Shown here: piece by piece, positions 55,051 to 64,000 of the stretch
Layout: every line of letters starts with the position of its first letter
How positions within the stretch are numbered: position 1 is the first letter of the stretch
DNA from: Bog-473 sp963730395
GTDB lineage: Bacteria; Actinomycetota; Acidimicrobiia; Acidimicrobiales; RAAP-2
Length of the DNA: 64,000 bases
Direction: 5' to 3'
NCBI GenBank assembly: GCA_963730395.1
Contig: CAVSSK010000011.1
Span: 263,439-327,438 of the forward strand
Translations under genes and position numbers: made by a program
Notes under the pieces: generated by a model
Told to the model about the DNA's origin: nothing
The model's database searches: none
The model's input: only the letters and a program-made list of their open reading frames with translations

Positions 55051-55149
55051 CGCTGCGAATTTACCCATACGACCGGGGTTCTCTCGGCGTGACCGCGACG
55101 CCCGGCCCACATGCGCTTCCCCGTCTCCGCCACCTGGGACGCCCTGGGG

Positions 55150-55887
55150 TCAGCTGCTCGTCCAACCCCCGTCGACCACCAGGGTGTGTCCGGTCACGTA
55201 GCTCGAGGCGTCCGATACCAGGAACAGGAGCGGGCCGTCCAGCTCGTCGATGGAGGGAATCCGTCCCAACAGCGACCGGGCTTCGATGCTCTCGACGAAG
55301 GCGGGGTCGCTGAGTCCTCCCGTCAGCTCTGTGGGGAAGTACCCGGGGGCGAGTGGGTTCACGCGCACGCCGCGTGCTCCCCATTGCGCAGCGAGATGCC
55401 GGGTCAGGTTGACCAACGCACCCTTCGAGGCGTTGTACGCCGCCATCGGGCCGCGCGAAGCGACCAGCCCGAAGATGGACGAGACGTTGATCACGGCCGG
55501 GCTCTCGCTCGAGAAGAGAAGTGGTGCCATGAGCCGGCAGAGGTCGAGGACCGCCACGAGATCGGTTTGGACGACCGTCGTCAGCTCTTCGAGCGACTGA
55601 TCCTCGAGAAGTCCGTCGTCACATATCCCCGCGTTGTTGACCAGTATGTCGAGCCGTCCGAATCGAGCCGCGATCGTCTCGGCGAGCGCGACGCGATGGC
55701 CCGGAGAGGCAATGTCTCCTGCGAGGGCGATGGATCCCGACCGGTTGGCGAGCAGTTCGAGCCGGTCCGTGCGCCTGGCTGTCACGACGACCTGGGCACC
55801 AGCCCCGCGTAGGGCCTCGGCGAACCGCTCGCCGAGGCCGGACGAGGCTCCGGTGACGAGCGCGATCCGCCCCGACAGAATCGGCAT
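55150..55887 (-). CDS. short-chain dehydrogenase/reductase
   Basis: 245 aa classical SDR. Cofactor motif ALVTGASSGLGERFAEAL; NNAG in LDILVNNAGICDDG; catalytic Ser in VINVSSIFGL and YxxxK in MAAYNASKGALVNL; C-terminal VTGHTLVVDGGWTSS. Arg after the TGxxxGxG strand (ARRTDR) favours NADP(H). Substrate unknown; single gene. Confidence 0.92.
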   Translation of the reverse strand: MPILSGRIALVTGASSGLGERFAEALRGAGAQVVVTARRTDRLELLANRSGSIALAGDIASPGHRVALAETIAARFGRLDILVNNAGICDDGLLEDQSLEELTTVVQTDLVAVLDLCRLMAPLLFSSESPAVINVSSIFGLVASRGPMAAYNASKGALVNLTRHLAAQWGARGVRVNPLAPGYFPTELTGGLSDPAFVESIEARSLLGRIPSIDELDGPLLFLVSDASSYVTGHTLVVDGGWTSS

Positions 55888-56030
55888 CCGGCCATCATCG
55901 CATCTGGGTCGATGCTGCGTCGCCCTACCCCATCGGTCGATCCCGCAGAGCACCGTGACTGTTCGGGGGAAGGGACCGGCTGGGAATCAGCACGTCTCGA
56001 TGGTCACCGACGGACCCGGGCGGATCCGAG

Positions 56031-57425
56031 CTAGAGGCTTGTGGCGGGCTTGATGTTCTGGTTGCGGTGGAACACGTTGTCAGGGTCGTACTCCGCCTTG
56101 ATCTCCGACAGGCGTGCATAGTTCGCGTCCCCGTAGGCAGCCCGCACTCGATCAGCACCTTCGTCGCCGATGAAGTTGAGATAGATGCCTCCAGTGGCGA
56201 ACTGCCGCATTCCGGCAATCGCATTGCGAGCCCATTCGATGTTGTCCCCGTCATCATCAGCGGATTCCCACACGGCAAAGGGATGGAACACCCACGCCGC
56301 GTCTCGATTCGTCATGGGCGTGTCAGCACTCGTGACGCGGGCGACCGCACCTCCCCACGGAATAAGGTTCGATTGGGCCAGAGACGAGCGGATCTGTGCG
56401 GCCGAGCCCAAGAAGGTCGAGACTGCGTCATCCGAAAGGGCGCCCAGGTACTCGGCCCCCCAGTAGTTCCTGCGCCCCGGCAGGTCATCGAGCATGCACT
56501 GGAAATCGACGTAGGGCATCGGGCTCACGAGGTCGACCTCAGGACTCAGCGCCCTGAGGGGCGACAGGAGCATGTCGCCGTCTGCCATTGGCCCGTCGTG
56601 GCACACGGCGATTGCGCACAGCAGCTCACCGCGGAGATGGGGAGGGATGAAGTCCTCGGGGGGACCGTGGAGCATCACCAGCCCGCTACCGAAATTCTCG
56701 GGTGCACTCTCGGCCACGTCGCGATAGGCGCGGGTCACCTCTGGAGCGGCCTCGGACGACCAGAGGAGCAACCCCGCGAGGACGGTCGGCCCAACCGGGT
56801 GGATGGCGAACTCGAATGCGGTGGCCACCCCGAAATTTCCCCCTCCCCCATGAAGCGCCCAGAACAAGTCGCGATGCTCGGCAGCGCTGGCGGTCACCTT
56901 CTGGCCGTTGGCGAGGACAAGGTCGACAGAAACCAGGTTGTCGCACGCGAGTCCGCACCGGCGCTCGATCCAGCCCGAACCGCCTCCCAGGGTGAACCCG
57001 GCGACGCCGGTTGTCGACACGCGACCGCCGGTCGTTGCGAGCCCATGTGCCTGAGCTCGAGCATCGAACTCACCCCATGTTGCCCCGGCTCCAACTCTGG
57101 CGACGCGTCGCTCTGCATCGATATCCACCCCCTTCAGCGGTCGAACGTCGACGACTAACCCGTCGTCCACGGTCGACATGCCGGCGACCGAGTGACCTCC
57201 GGCCCGCACGGCGACTTCGAGCTGGTTGTCGGTCGCGAACCCCAGCGCCGCTGAGACATCCTCGGCGGACGCGCACTGGGCCACGAGTGCGGGTCGGCTG
57301 TCGATCATGCCGTTGAAGATGCTCCGTACCTCGTCGAACTCGACGGACTCCCGAGACACCAGACGACCCGAGAAGTAGTCGCCCAACCGCTCGATCGCTT
57401 CTCTATGGATCCTCGGATTCCTCAT
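56031..57425 (-). CDS. FAD-linked oxidase, berberine-bridge-enzyme type
   Basis: 464 aa. The PCMH-type FAD domain contains RAGGHSVAG (His for 8-alpha FAD attachment), TTGVAGFTLGGGSGWIERRC, then GLACDNLVSVDLV; a Cys in the last stretch is a candidate for a second flavin bond. The C-terminal BBE motif YDPDNVFHRNQNIKP is complete. Oxidises sugars, alcohols or alkaloid-like substrates with O2. GGAGGGT precedes the ATG. Confidence 0.92.
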   Translation of the reverse strand: MRNPRIHREAIERLGDYFSGRLVSRESVEFDEVRSIFNGMIDSRPALVAQCASAEDVSAALGFATDNQLEVAVRAGGHSVAGMSTVDDGLVVDVRPLKGVDIDAERRVARVGAGATWGEFDARAQAHGLATTGGRVSTTGVAGFTLGGGSGWIERRCGLACDNLVSVDLVLANGQKVTASAAEHRDLFWALHGGGGNFGVATAFEFAIHPVGPTVLAGLLLWSSEAAPEVTRAYRDVAESAPENFGSGLVMLHGPPEDFIPPHLRGELLCAIAVCHDGPMADGDMLLSPLRALSPEVDLVSPMPYVDFQCMLDDLPGRRNYWGAEYLGALSDDAVSTFLGSAAQIRSSLAQSNLIPWGGAVARVTSADTPMTNRDAAWVFHPFAVWESADDDGDNIEWARNAIAGMRQFATGGIYLNFIGDEGADRVRAAYGDANYARLSEIKAEYDPDNVFHRNQNIKPATSL

Positions 57426-57528
57426 CGGCAGACCCTCCAGTCCCGACCCGACACAGTCTTCTTCGTCGCGCGCAGGGATTCAACGCCCGTCCTTGCAGGC
57501 GGCCATCTGCACTCTGCAGACTGACGAG

Positions 57529-57874
57529 ATGCCGCCCGATGTCCGGTACGCGAGGAACCGCAATGTGTCCGTTTCAAATCGTCTGTGAGGGCCCGGTAGA
57601 TCTGGTCTTCGTCCCCGGCTTTGCGTCGAATCTCTTGTGGACTGGGAGCTCCCTGGTACGCCAGTTCCTCCGACGGCTCGGCTCCTTTTGCCGACTGGTC
57701 GTGATCGATCGCAGGGGCTGCGGCCTGTCAGACCGCCTTTCCCGAGCGACCTCCCGCCTCTCGTCCACGGTGAAGGACCTGGTCGCTGGGTCGGGTCTCC
57801 TCTTCGAGGACCAGGGCATGCGGGTCCTCAAGGGCGTTCCCGACCCGGTGAAGATCTATCGGGTCCTCCAATAG
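57529..57874 (+). pseudogene. remnant of a hydrolase-adenylate cyclase fusion gene
   Basis: The start MPPDVRYARNRNVSV is followed, after one extra base, by FQIVCEGPVDLVFVPGFASN and LVVIDRRGCGLSDRL (alpha/beta hydrolase start), then abruptly STVKDLVAGSGLLFEDQGMR, the very C-terminus of the cyclase domain as in the gene at 24415 (TVHDLVEGSDLQFDDRGMQ). About 335 codons, including the hydrolase nucleophile and both cyclase metal sites, are missing. A deletion relic with a frameshift. Confidence 0.8.
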
Positions 57875-57925
57875 TTCGGATCCTGCGATTGCGGTGAGCA
57901 GTCCGACGCCAGGAGCGTGAGGTCG

Positions 57926-59211
57926 TCAGTGCCTCGGCGGCTCGATCACCGCCACCAGCTCGACGTGCTCGGTCATGGGGAAGATGTCGAAGGCGCGCAG
58001 CTCGGCCAGGCCCCAGCCCTCGTCGAGCAGGACGCGGAGGTCCCGGGCGAAGGAGGAGGGGTCGCAGGCGACGTAGACGATCTTCTTCACGGTGGCCGCG
58101 TGCGCGGCGAGCGCCTGCATCACCGGCGCGCCGGCGCCCTGGCGCGCCGGATCCAGCACGACGACGTCGGGGCGGCCGAGGGCGGTCGCCACGAGCCGGG
58201 GTGTCACCTCGGCCCGGGTCACCTCCAGGTTGGCGAGCCCGGCGCCGTTGTGCCGCGCGTCGGCGCAGGCGCGGGGGTCGCGCTCGACTGCGAGGACCGC
58301 GCCTTCGGGGCCCGCCGCCTCGGCCAGCGGCACGGAGAAGAGCCCGGCACCGGCAAACAGGTCGACGACGCGCGCACCACGGCAGTCGCCGACCACGGCG
58401 AGGACCGCATCGAGCAGCGCGGCCGCGGCGCCGGCGTGGACCTGCCAGAAGACGCCCGCCGAGATGCGATAGGTGCGCCCGCGTACCCGCGCCTGCACGG
58501 CCCCCGGAGGGCGCACCACCTTGCGCCGCACCACGAGCCCGACCCCGGGGCCGAGGTCGCCCTCGGGGAGGCGCGGGGCGCCGCGACCGCGGGGCGTCAC
58601 CGCGATCAGGGCCTCTCCGGGCCCGCTCCCCGTGACGACCTCGAGCTCGGACACCCCGGGCCACCTCGCGGCCAGGGCGCCGGTGGCGGCCACCGTCGGG
58701 GCGGCGACGGGGCAGTCGTCCACACGCTCGAGCTCGTGGGAGCGGTGCTTGCGGAAGCCGACCGCACCCTCCTTGTCCGCCGCCAGCCGCACCCGGGTGC
58801 GCCAGTGCAGCCCGCCGGCGTCCCCGTCGACGGGCTCCACCGCGACGGTGCGCTCGATGCCGGCGACCCGGGCCAGCTGCTCGGCGACGCGGAAGGCCTT
58901 GAGCCGGCGTTGCGCCCCCTGCTCCACGTGCTGGAAGTCGCAGCCCCCGCACCGCCCCGGCCCGGCGTGGGGGCACGGCGGGGGACGCGGTCCACCGAGG
59001 GCGTCAGGATCTCCACGGCGTCCGCCCGCAGGAAGGAGGAGGTGGTGGCGGTCACGCGGGCGATCACCCGCTCGCCGGGGAGGGAGTGGCGCACGAAGAC
59101 GACCCGGCCGTCGGGCGCCCGGGCCACGCAGCCACCCCCGGCGGCGACCGCACCGACCTCGAGCTCGAGGAGCTCGGTGCCGCCGGGCGTCGTGAGGGGC
59201 GAGGTCGCCAT
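57926..59211 (-). CDS. TrmA/RlmD-type RNA (uracil-5-)-methyltransferase (frameshifted)
   Basis: ~428 aa. N-terminal TRAM-like domain (LELEVGAVAAGGGCVARAPD, FVRHSLPGERVIARV), then [4Fe-4S] Cys set CPHAGPGRCGGCDFQH, SAM-binding VVDLFAGAGLFSVPLAE, and DPARQGAGAPVMQAL; catalytic-Cys region VYVACDPSSFARDL (family S-C-N-P). A missing C in a homopolymer near 58980-58984 shifts the frame between ILTPSVDRVP and PPCPHAGPG. Methylates uridine in tRNA or rRNA. As sequenced the cluster Cys would be lost. Confidence 0.88.
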
Positions 59212-59349
59212 GGCAGCGCAGCGTACGGTGGGCGACCGAGGTTGCGGGCGCCGCGGCGCACCATGGCCGAGATTTTCTCGGACGGGGTGTCGATCCGGGC
59301 CGGTCCCGATCGTCGTAGGAGCGACACCAACCCAACCCAGGAGGACCCA

Positions 59350-59697
59350 ATGCGATACCTGTTGATGATTGCAGTCGATGAGAGCGCCAGCACCCAGACG
59401 CCCGAAGAGGACGGCGAGCAGATGGCGCCCGAGTACGCCGCGTTCGCCAAGGAGATGGCCGAGCGGGGCGTGCTGCTCGGCGGGGAGCGCCTCCGCCTGA
59501 CGACCGACGCCACCACGGTCAAGGTGCGCAACGGTGAGGTCCTGGCGACCGACGGGCCGTTCGCCGAGACGAAGGAGCAGCTGGCCGGCTACTTCGTCGT
59601 CGACTGCAAGGATCTCGACGAGGCCATCGAGGTGGCGGCCAAGATCCCCGGCGCGCAGCACGGGTCGGTGGAAGTGAGGCCGATCTGGGAGATGTGA
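59350..59697 (+). CDS. DGPF/YCII-related domain protein
   Basis: 115 aa dimeric alpha/beta-barrel: MRYLLMIAVDESASTQTPEE, ERGVLLGGERLRLTTDATTV, ATDGPFAETKEQLAGYFVVD (the DGPF signature) and the C-terminal SVEVRPIWEM. GGAGG precedes the ATG. The sigma factor gene starts within its last codons; DGPF proteins are the conserved partner of ECF42 sigma factors. Confidence 0.92.
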   Translation: MRYLLMIAVDESASTQTPEEDGEQMAPEYAAFAKEMAERGVLLGGERLRLTTDATTVKVRNGEVLATDGPFAETKEQLAGYFVVDCKDLDEAIEVAAKIPGAQHGSVEVRPIWEM

Positions 59698-60938
59698 CGG
59701 CCGAGGTCGAGGCCGCCGTCGCCGATGCGTTCCACGCCGAATGGGGCCGGGTCGTCGCGACCCTCGTCCGCCTCACGGGCGACTGGGACCTGGCCGAGGA
59801 GTGCGCGCAGGATGCCTTCGCCACCGCGCTGGAGCGCTGGCCCGGCGACGGCATCCCGCGCCGCCCCGGCGCCTGGCTCACGACGGTGGCCCGCAACCGT
59901 GCCGTCGACCGGGCGCGCCGCGCCAAGTTGGGCGCCTCCAAGGAGCGGGCGGTAGCCGCCGTGGTGCCGGAGCCGGGCCCGGGGCAGCCGGGGGAGAGCG
60001 AGCTGAGCGAGGACGAGGTCCCCGACGACCGCCTGCGCCTGATGTTCACCTGCTGCCACCCTGCGCTGTCCTTCGAGGCCCAGGTGGCGCTGACGCTACG
60101 CACACTGGCCGGCATGACGACGGGGGAGATCGCCCGCGCCTTCCTGGTCCCCGAGGCGACGATGGCCCAGCGCCTCGTCCGGGCGAAGCGCAAGATCCGC
60201 CATGCCGGCATCCCCTTCGCGGTGCCGCCGGCGCACCAGCTCGTGGAGCGCACGGCGGCCGTGCTGGCCGTCCTCTACCTGCTCTTCAACGAGGGCTACT
60301 CGGCCAGCACGGGCGCCGACCTGGTCCGGCGCGGCCTGACCACCGAGGCCATCCGTCTGGGGCGGGTGCTGTGCACGCTGATGCCCGACGAGCCCGAGGC
60401 ACTCGGCCTGCTCGCCCTGATGCTGTTCCACGACGCCCGCAGCGCGGCCCGCGTCGACGGCGCCGGCGACATCGTGGTGCTGTCCGAGCAGGATCGCACC
60501 CTCTTCGACGCCGCCGCCATCGCCGAGGGGCACGAGCGGCTCGCCGCCGCCCTGCGGCTCGGACGCCCCGGGCCCTTCCAGGTGCAGGCGGCCATCGCCG
60601 CCTGCCACGTCGGCGCCGCCGACGAGACGGACTGGGCCGAGATCGCCACGTTGTACGACCGCCTGTACGCCATGTCGCCCTCGGCCGTGATCGCCCTCAA
60701 CCGCGCCGTCGCCGTGTCGATGGCGGAGGGACCCGACGCCGGGCTGGCCCTCATCGAGCTGATCGCGCCGGACGGGCTGCCCGACTACCACCTCTTGCCG
60801 GCGGCACGCGGCGACATGCTGTGGCGCCTCGGCCGCCGGGCCGAGGCGGCCGAGGCGTATCGCGCCGCCCACGAGCTGGCGGGCACCGACGCCGAACGGC
60901 GCTACCTCGAGCGCCGCCGCCGGGAGGTGTCGGCCTGA
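59694..60938 (+). CDS. ECF42-type RNA polymerase sigma factor with C-terminal extension
   Basis: 414 aa. Region 2 (VEAAVADAFHAEWGRVVATL; DWDLAEECAQDAFATALERW), region 4 (MFTCCHPALSFEAQVALTLR; TTGEIARAFLVPEATMAQRL), then a ~230-residue helical extension (VLAVLYLLFNEGYSASTG; VIALNRAVAVSMAEGPDAGL; AEAAEAYRAAHELAGTDAER) that replaces an anti-sigma factor in the ECF42 group. Starts at GTG, overlapping the DGPF gene by 4 bp. Probably directs transcription of DGPF-type genes in stress. Confidence 0.93.
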   Translation: MTAEVEAAVADAFHAEWGRVVATLVRLTGDWDLAEECAQDAFATALERWPGDGIPRRPGAWLTTVARNRAVDRARRAKLGASKERAVAAVVPEPGPGQPGESELSEDEVPDDRLRLMFTCCHPALSFEAQVALTLRTLAGMTTGEIARAFLVPEATMAQRLVRAKRKIRHAGIPFAVPPAHQLVERTAAVLAVLYLLFNEGYSASTGADLVRRGLTTEAIRLGRVLCTLMPDEPEALGLLALMLFHDARSAARVDGAGDIVVLSEQDRTLFDAAAIAEGHERLAAALRLGRPGPFQVQAAIAACHVGAADETDWAEIATLYDRLYAMSPSAVIALNRAVAVSMAEGPDAGLALIELIAPDGLPDYHLLPAARGDMLWRLGRRAEAAEAYRAAHELAGTDAERRYLERRRREVSA

Positions 60939-60969
60939 CGGACGGGCGCCGGGACGGCCGGGCGCCGGT

Positions 60970-60997
60970 TTGACAGGCCGGGGCGCCGTTGTAATCG
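60970..60997 (+). promoter_or_regulatory. possible promoter of the SDR gene
   Basis: TTGACA at 60970 and TAATCG at 60992, spaced by 16 bp in an otherwise very GC-rich gap, about 60 bp before the ATG at 61061. Confidence 0.4.
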
Positions 60998-61060
60998 TCT
61001 CGCCAGGACCGCCGCCGGGGTGGTGGCCGGTCGCACGCGAACCGAGAGGACGGCTGAACC

Positions 61061-61963
61061 ATGTTGCAGGACAGAGTGGCGATCATCACCGGGGGTGGGC
61101 GGGGCATCGGCCGTGAGCACGCCCTGCTGTTCGCGTCACTGGGGGCCAAGGTCGTGGTCAACGACCTGGGCGGGGCGGTGGACGGCTCGGGGGCCGACAT
61201 CTCGGCGGCGCAGTCCGTCGTCGACGAGATCACCGCCGCCGGAGGCGAGGCGGCGGCCAACACCGACAGCGTGAGCTCGTTCGACGGGGCGAAGTCCATC
61301 GTCGACCAGGCCGTGTCGACCTTCGGCGACCTCCATGTCGTCGTGAACAACGCCGGGATCCTGCGTGACCGCATGCTCGTCTCCATGAGCGAGCAGGACT
61401 TCGACGACGTGATCGGCGTCCACCTGAAGGGCACCTTCAACGTCACCCGGCACGCCGCGGGGTACTGGCGCGAGGCGGCCAAGGCGGGGACGATCACCGA
61501 CCGGGCCATCGTGAACACCAGCTCGGGCGCCGGCCTGCACGGCAACGTCGGCCAGACCAACTACTCGGCCGCCAAGGCGGGGATCGCGGCGATGACGGTG
61601 GTGAACGCCATGGAGCTGCAGCGCTACGGGGTCCGGGCCAACTGCATCGCCCCCGTGGCCCGCACGCGTCTGACGATGCAGACGCCGGGCATGGGCGAGT
61701 CGATGGAGCAGCACGTGTTCGACCCCGAGTGCGTCTCGCCCCTCGTCGCCGTGCTGGCGTCGCAGACCTGCCCCTTCAACGGCCAGGTCTTCAGCGTGTA
61801 CGGCGGGTCGGTCGGGATCTATGCCGGCTGGTCCATCGCCGACTCGGTGGAGACCGACGATCGCTGGACGCCCGAGACGCTGGCGACCGCCATGGACAAG
61901 CTGCCCCGGACCGTCGAGGTCAACAGCCAGATCGCCCAGCTCGTCAAGCACATGGGGCACTGA
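61061..61963 (+). CDS. short-chain dehydrogenase, multifunctional-enzyme/HSD17B4-like
   Basis: 300 aa. AIITGGGRGIGREHALLFAS, acidic VVNDLGGAVDGSGADISAAQ (typical of the hydroxyacyl-CoA dehydrogenase part of peroxisomal-type multifunctional enzymes), NNAGILRDRMLVSMSEQDFD, Ser in NTSSGAGLHGN and YSAAKAGIAAMT. Longer C-terminus than classical SDRs. Likely acts on 3-hydroxyacyl-CoA or steroid side chains with NAD. Followed 32 bp later by the BVMO gene. Confidence 0.92.
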   Translation: MLQDRVAIITGGGRGIGREHALLFASLGAKVVVNDLGGAVDGSGADISAAQSVVDEITAAGGEAAANTDSVSSFDGAKSIVDQAVSTFGDLHVVVNNAGILRDRMLVSMSEQDFDDVIGVHLKGTFNVTRHAAGYWREAAKAGTITDRAIVNTSSGAGLHGNVGQTNYSAAKAGIAAMTVVNAMELQRYGVRANCIAPVARTRLTMQTPGMGESMEQHVFDPECVSPLVAVLASQTCPFNGQVFSVYGGSVGIYAGWSIADSVETDDRWTPETLATAMDKLPRTVEVNSQIAQLVKHMGH

Positions 61964-61995
61964 GGGCGGGCCTGCGGTACGGAGGCTGCGACGAC

Positions 61996-63921
61996 ATGGG
62001 TGGGGACGGCGGTGACGTGAGCGGGCGTGCGGACCCAGCCCGGGTCGCGGCCGCCTTCGCCACCGCCGAGGTGCACCTGCTGCTGTGCGCCGTGGCGCAG
62101 GTCACGGGCGACCTCTCGCTGCTGCGCCCGGAGTTCGCGCCCGACCAGGAGCAGCTGCTCGTCCCGGGCCACGGCGTCGGTCCCGACCAGCTCGAGGAGG
62201 GGCGCCGGGCCGCCGCGGCGGCCCTGGCGGCGCACGCGGCGTCGGGTGCGCCCGACCATGTGCTGACGGAGGAAGAGGTGCGGCAGGTCTTCGACTTCCT
62301 CGTGGGCCCGGGGTCGACCGGGCAATGGGAGGCCTTCCTGACCGAAGAGCTGGCGCTCGAGGGGAGCGATCCCCGCCTGCCCTCCTGGCGCCTGGACGAG
62401 GTCGGCGTGGGGGGCGCCACGTTCCGCTGCGCGGTCGTCGGCGCCGGCGCGTCGGGCCTGGCGGCGGCGCACCGGCTCCGTCAGGCCGGCGTCGACGTCA
62501 CCGTCTTCGAGAAGAACACGGACGTGGGGGGCACCTGGCTGGAGAACGTGTACCCGGGCTGCCGGGTGGACGTGCCCAACCAGCTCTACAGCTTCTCCTT
62601 CGCCCAGACCAACGACTGGGTGTCACGCTTCTCCGCCCAACCCGACCTGCTGGCCTACCTGCAGGGGACGGCCATGAAGCTCGGGATCGGCGAGTGCATC
62701 CGTTTCGCCTCCGAGGTGACGGAGGCCCGCTTCGACGAGGGGGCCAAGGAGTGGTCCCTGACCGTGCGCCGACGTGACGGCACGCTGCGGACGGAGGCCT
62801 TCGACGGGGTCGTGTCCGCGGTGGGGCAGCTCAACCGCCCGTCGTTCCCGGCCATCGCCGGCCGGGAGCTGTTCGCGGGTCCCTCCTTCCACTCGGCGGC
62901 GTGGGACGACGGCGTCGAGCTGGCGGGACGCCGCGTGGCGGTGATCGGGACCGGGGCCAGCGCGGCGCAGTTCGTGCCCTGCATCGTCGACGAGGTCGAG
63001 CACCTCGACGTGTTCCAGCGCACCGCGCCCTGGTTGCTGCCGACCGAGAACTACGGCGACCCCTTCCCGGCGGAATTCCACGACCTGCTGGGGCTGCTGC
63101 CCAACTACGGCCGCTGGGACCGGCTGTGGCAGTTCTGGCTCTTGCACGAGGGCCTGCTCGGTGCGGCGCGGGTGGATCCCGAGTGGGACGAGCACGACGA
63201 GGCGGTGAGCGCGAGCAACGACTTCATACGGTCGATGCTGCGAGACGTGCTGCGAGCCCAGGTGGAGGACGACGAGCTCTTCGAGAAGCTGGTGCCCCAC
63301 TTCCCCCCTTTCGCCAAGCGCGCCCTCCGGGACGACGGTCGGTGGCCGGCCGCCATGGGCCGGGCCCATGTCGACCTCGTCACGACCCCCATCGCAGAGA
63401 TCACGCCCGACGGCGTGCGCACGGTGGACGCAGTGGTGCACCCGGCGGACGTGCTCATCTACGGCACCGGCTTCACGGCGTCCGACTTCGTTGCGCCCAT
63501 GCGGGTGTTCGGGACGGGCGGCGTGGAGTTGAACGAGGAGTGGGGTGGTGACGCCCGCGCCTACCTCGGCATCACGGTGCCGGGGTTCCCCAACTTCTTC
63601 ATGCTGTACGGGCCGAACACCAACCTGGTCATCAACGGCAGCATCCTGGTCATGGTGGAGTGCCAGGTGCGCTACGCCGTCGAGGCGATCGGCGCCGTGT
63701 TGCGGGGCGGCCACCGGACGATGTCGTGCCGGCGTGACGTCCACGAGCGCTACGGGCGCGAGATGGAGGAGGGCAACGCCACGATGGTGTGGGGCGTGGC
63801 CGACGTGCCGACCTGGTACCGCAACGCGCACGGGCGGGTGACGCAGAACTGGCCCTTCGACCTCCACTCGTACTGGGAGCGCACGCTGCAGCCCGACCTG
63901 GCCGACTACGAGCTGGCCTGA
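61996..63921 (+). CDS. Baeyer-Villiger-type flavin monooxygenase
   Basis: 641 aa. An N-terminal ~135-residue extension precedes FAD motif CAVVGAGASGLAAAHRLRQA; EKNTDVGGTWLENVYPGCRV; BVMO fingerprint FAGPSFHSAAWDDG (F-x-G-x3-H-x3-W-D); NADP motif VAVIGTGASAAQFVPCI; YGTGFTASDFVAPM and the ending GFPNFFMLYGPNTNLV. Oxygenates ketones or related substrates with NADPH and O2. With the SDR just upstream it may act on steroid or terpenoid-like ketones (inference). Confidence 0.93.
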   Translation: MGGDGGDVSGRADPARVAAAFATAEVHLLLCAVAQVTGDLSLLRPEFAPDQEQLLVPGHGVGPDQLEEGRRAAAAALAAHAASGAPDHVLTEEEVRQVFDFLVGPGSTGQWEAFLTEELALEGSDPRLPSWRLDEVGVGGATFRCAVVGAGASGLAAAHRLRQAGVDVTVFEKNTDVGGTWLENVYPGCRVDVPNQLYSFSFAQTNDWVSRFSAQPDLLAYLQGTAMKLGIGECIRFASEVTEARFDEGAKEWSLTVRRRDGTLRTEAFDGVVSAVGQLNRPSFPAIAGRELFAGPSFHSAAWDDGVELAGRRVAVIGTGASAAQFVPCIVDEVEHLDVFQRTAPWLLPTENYGDPFPAEFHDLLGLLPNYGRWDRLWQFWLLHEGLLGAARVDPEWDEHDEAVSASNDFIRSMLRDVLRAQVEDDELFEKLVPHFPPFAKRALRDDGRWPAAMGRAHVDLVTTPIAEITPDGVRTVDAVVHPADVLIYGTGFTASDFVAPMRVFGTGGVELNEEWGGDARAYLGITVPGFPNFFMLYGPNTNLVINGSILVMVECQVRYAVEAIGAVLRGGHRTMSCRRDVHERYGREMEEGNATMVWGVADVPTWYRNAHGRVTQNWPFDLHSYWERTLQPDLADYELA

Positions 63922-64000
63922 CGGGCGCGTCCGGTCGTGTCGGTCGTTGCCGCCGGGCCAAGCCCCGAGCTGACCGCGATCCTCGACCTCGTCCCGTCCG

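Noticed and set aside
57070..57316. Short frames overlapping the start of the FAD-linked oxidase
   Set aside because: Explained as shadows of the oxidase gene, whose RAGGHSVAG FAD motif lies in the minus frame here.

Overview
The window is high-GC DNA with actinobacterial traits: F420-type oxidoreductases (an LLM enzyme and a deazaflavin-dependent nitroreductase-like protein), a fragment of a mycothiol-type isomerase domain, a GH76 enzyme, a RepSA-like initiator, and secreted proteins carrying a ~42-residue GYWLVASDGG-type repeat that I associate with Acidimicrobiia. An uncultured or draft acidimicrobial genome is the best guess. No rRNA is present; there is one tRNA.

Region 1 (1-20.6 kb) looks like a tRNA-anchored accessory segment. 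tRNA-Val(CAC) is flanked by a broken tyrosine recombinase on one side and, on the other, a frameshifted integrase plus a RepSA-type replication initiator with iteron-like 10-bp repeats upstream. Next come ion and stress genes: a Na+/H+ antiporter, a ClC channel, then a minus-strand series of a CMD/AhpD-like protein, a DUF1269 protein, a conserved hypothetical, an HdeD-like protein and a DUF2252 protein. A MalT-type LuxR regulator sits between two copies of a 42-bp element: one faces the minus-strand stress series, the other a small conserved protein. Downstream are a CoA-disulfide reductase-rhodanese fusion, a FUSC permease, a K+ channel and a ferric-reductase-like oxidase. The segment ends with an orphan ribbon-helix-helix antitoxin and a HepT/MNT toxin-antitoxin pair. 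A perfect 28-bp direct repeat occurs beside the integrase and again just beyond the toxin-antitoxin pair.

Region 2 (20.6-41.8 kb) is a mosaic of small metabolic and regulatory genes: two of the three repeat-module secreted proteins, a hydrolase-adenylate cyclase fusion, an LLM oxidoreductase, a Mug glycosylase, an AHSA1/ArsR-AHSA1 operon with a good promoter and operator, PhyH, GH76 and enoyl-CoA hydratase genes, and several short conserved hypotheticals.

Region 3 (41.8-64 kb) has a TPP enzyme, a second enoyl-CoA hydratase, the third repeat-module protein (fused to an FG-GAP-like domain), a class B penicillin-binding protein, a zinc-type SmtB/CDF operon, SDRs, a berberine-type FAD oxidase, a deleted cyclase pseudogene, a TrmA/RlmD-type methyltransferase, an ECF42-DGPF pair and a Baeyer-Villiger monooxygenase.

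At least twelve genes carry single-base frameshifts, mostly +1 insertions and concentrated before 28 kb. Either the assembly contains uncorrected indels or the left part is decaying. I annotate those genes over their full reconstructed span and mark the break.
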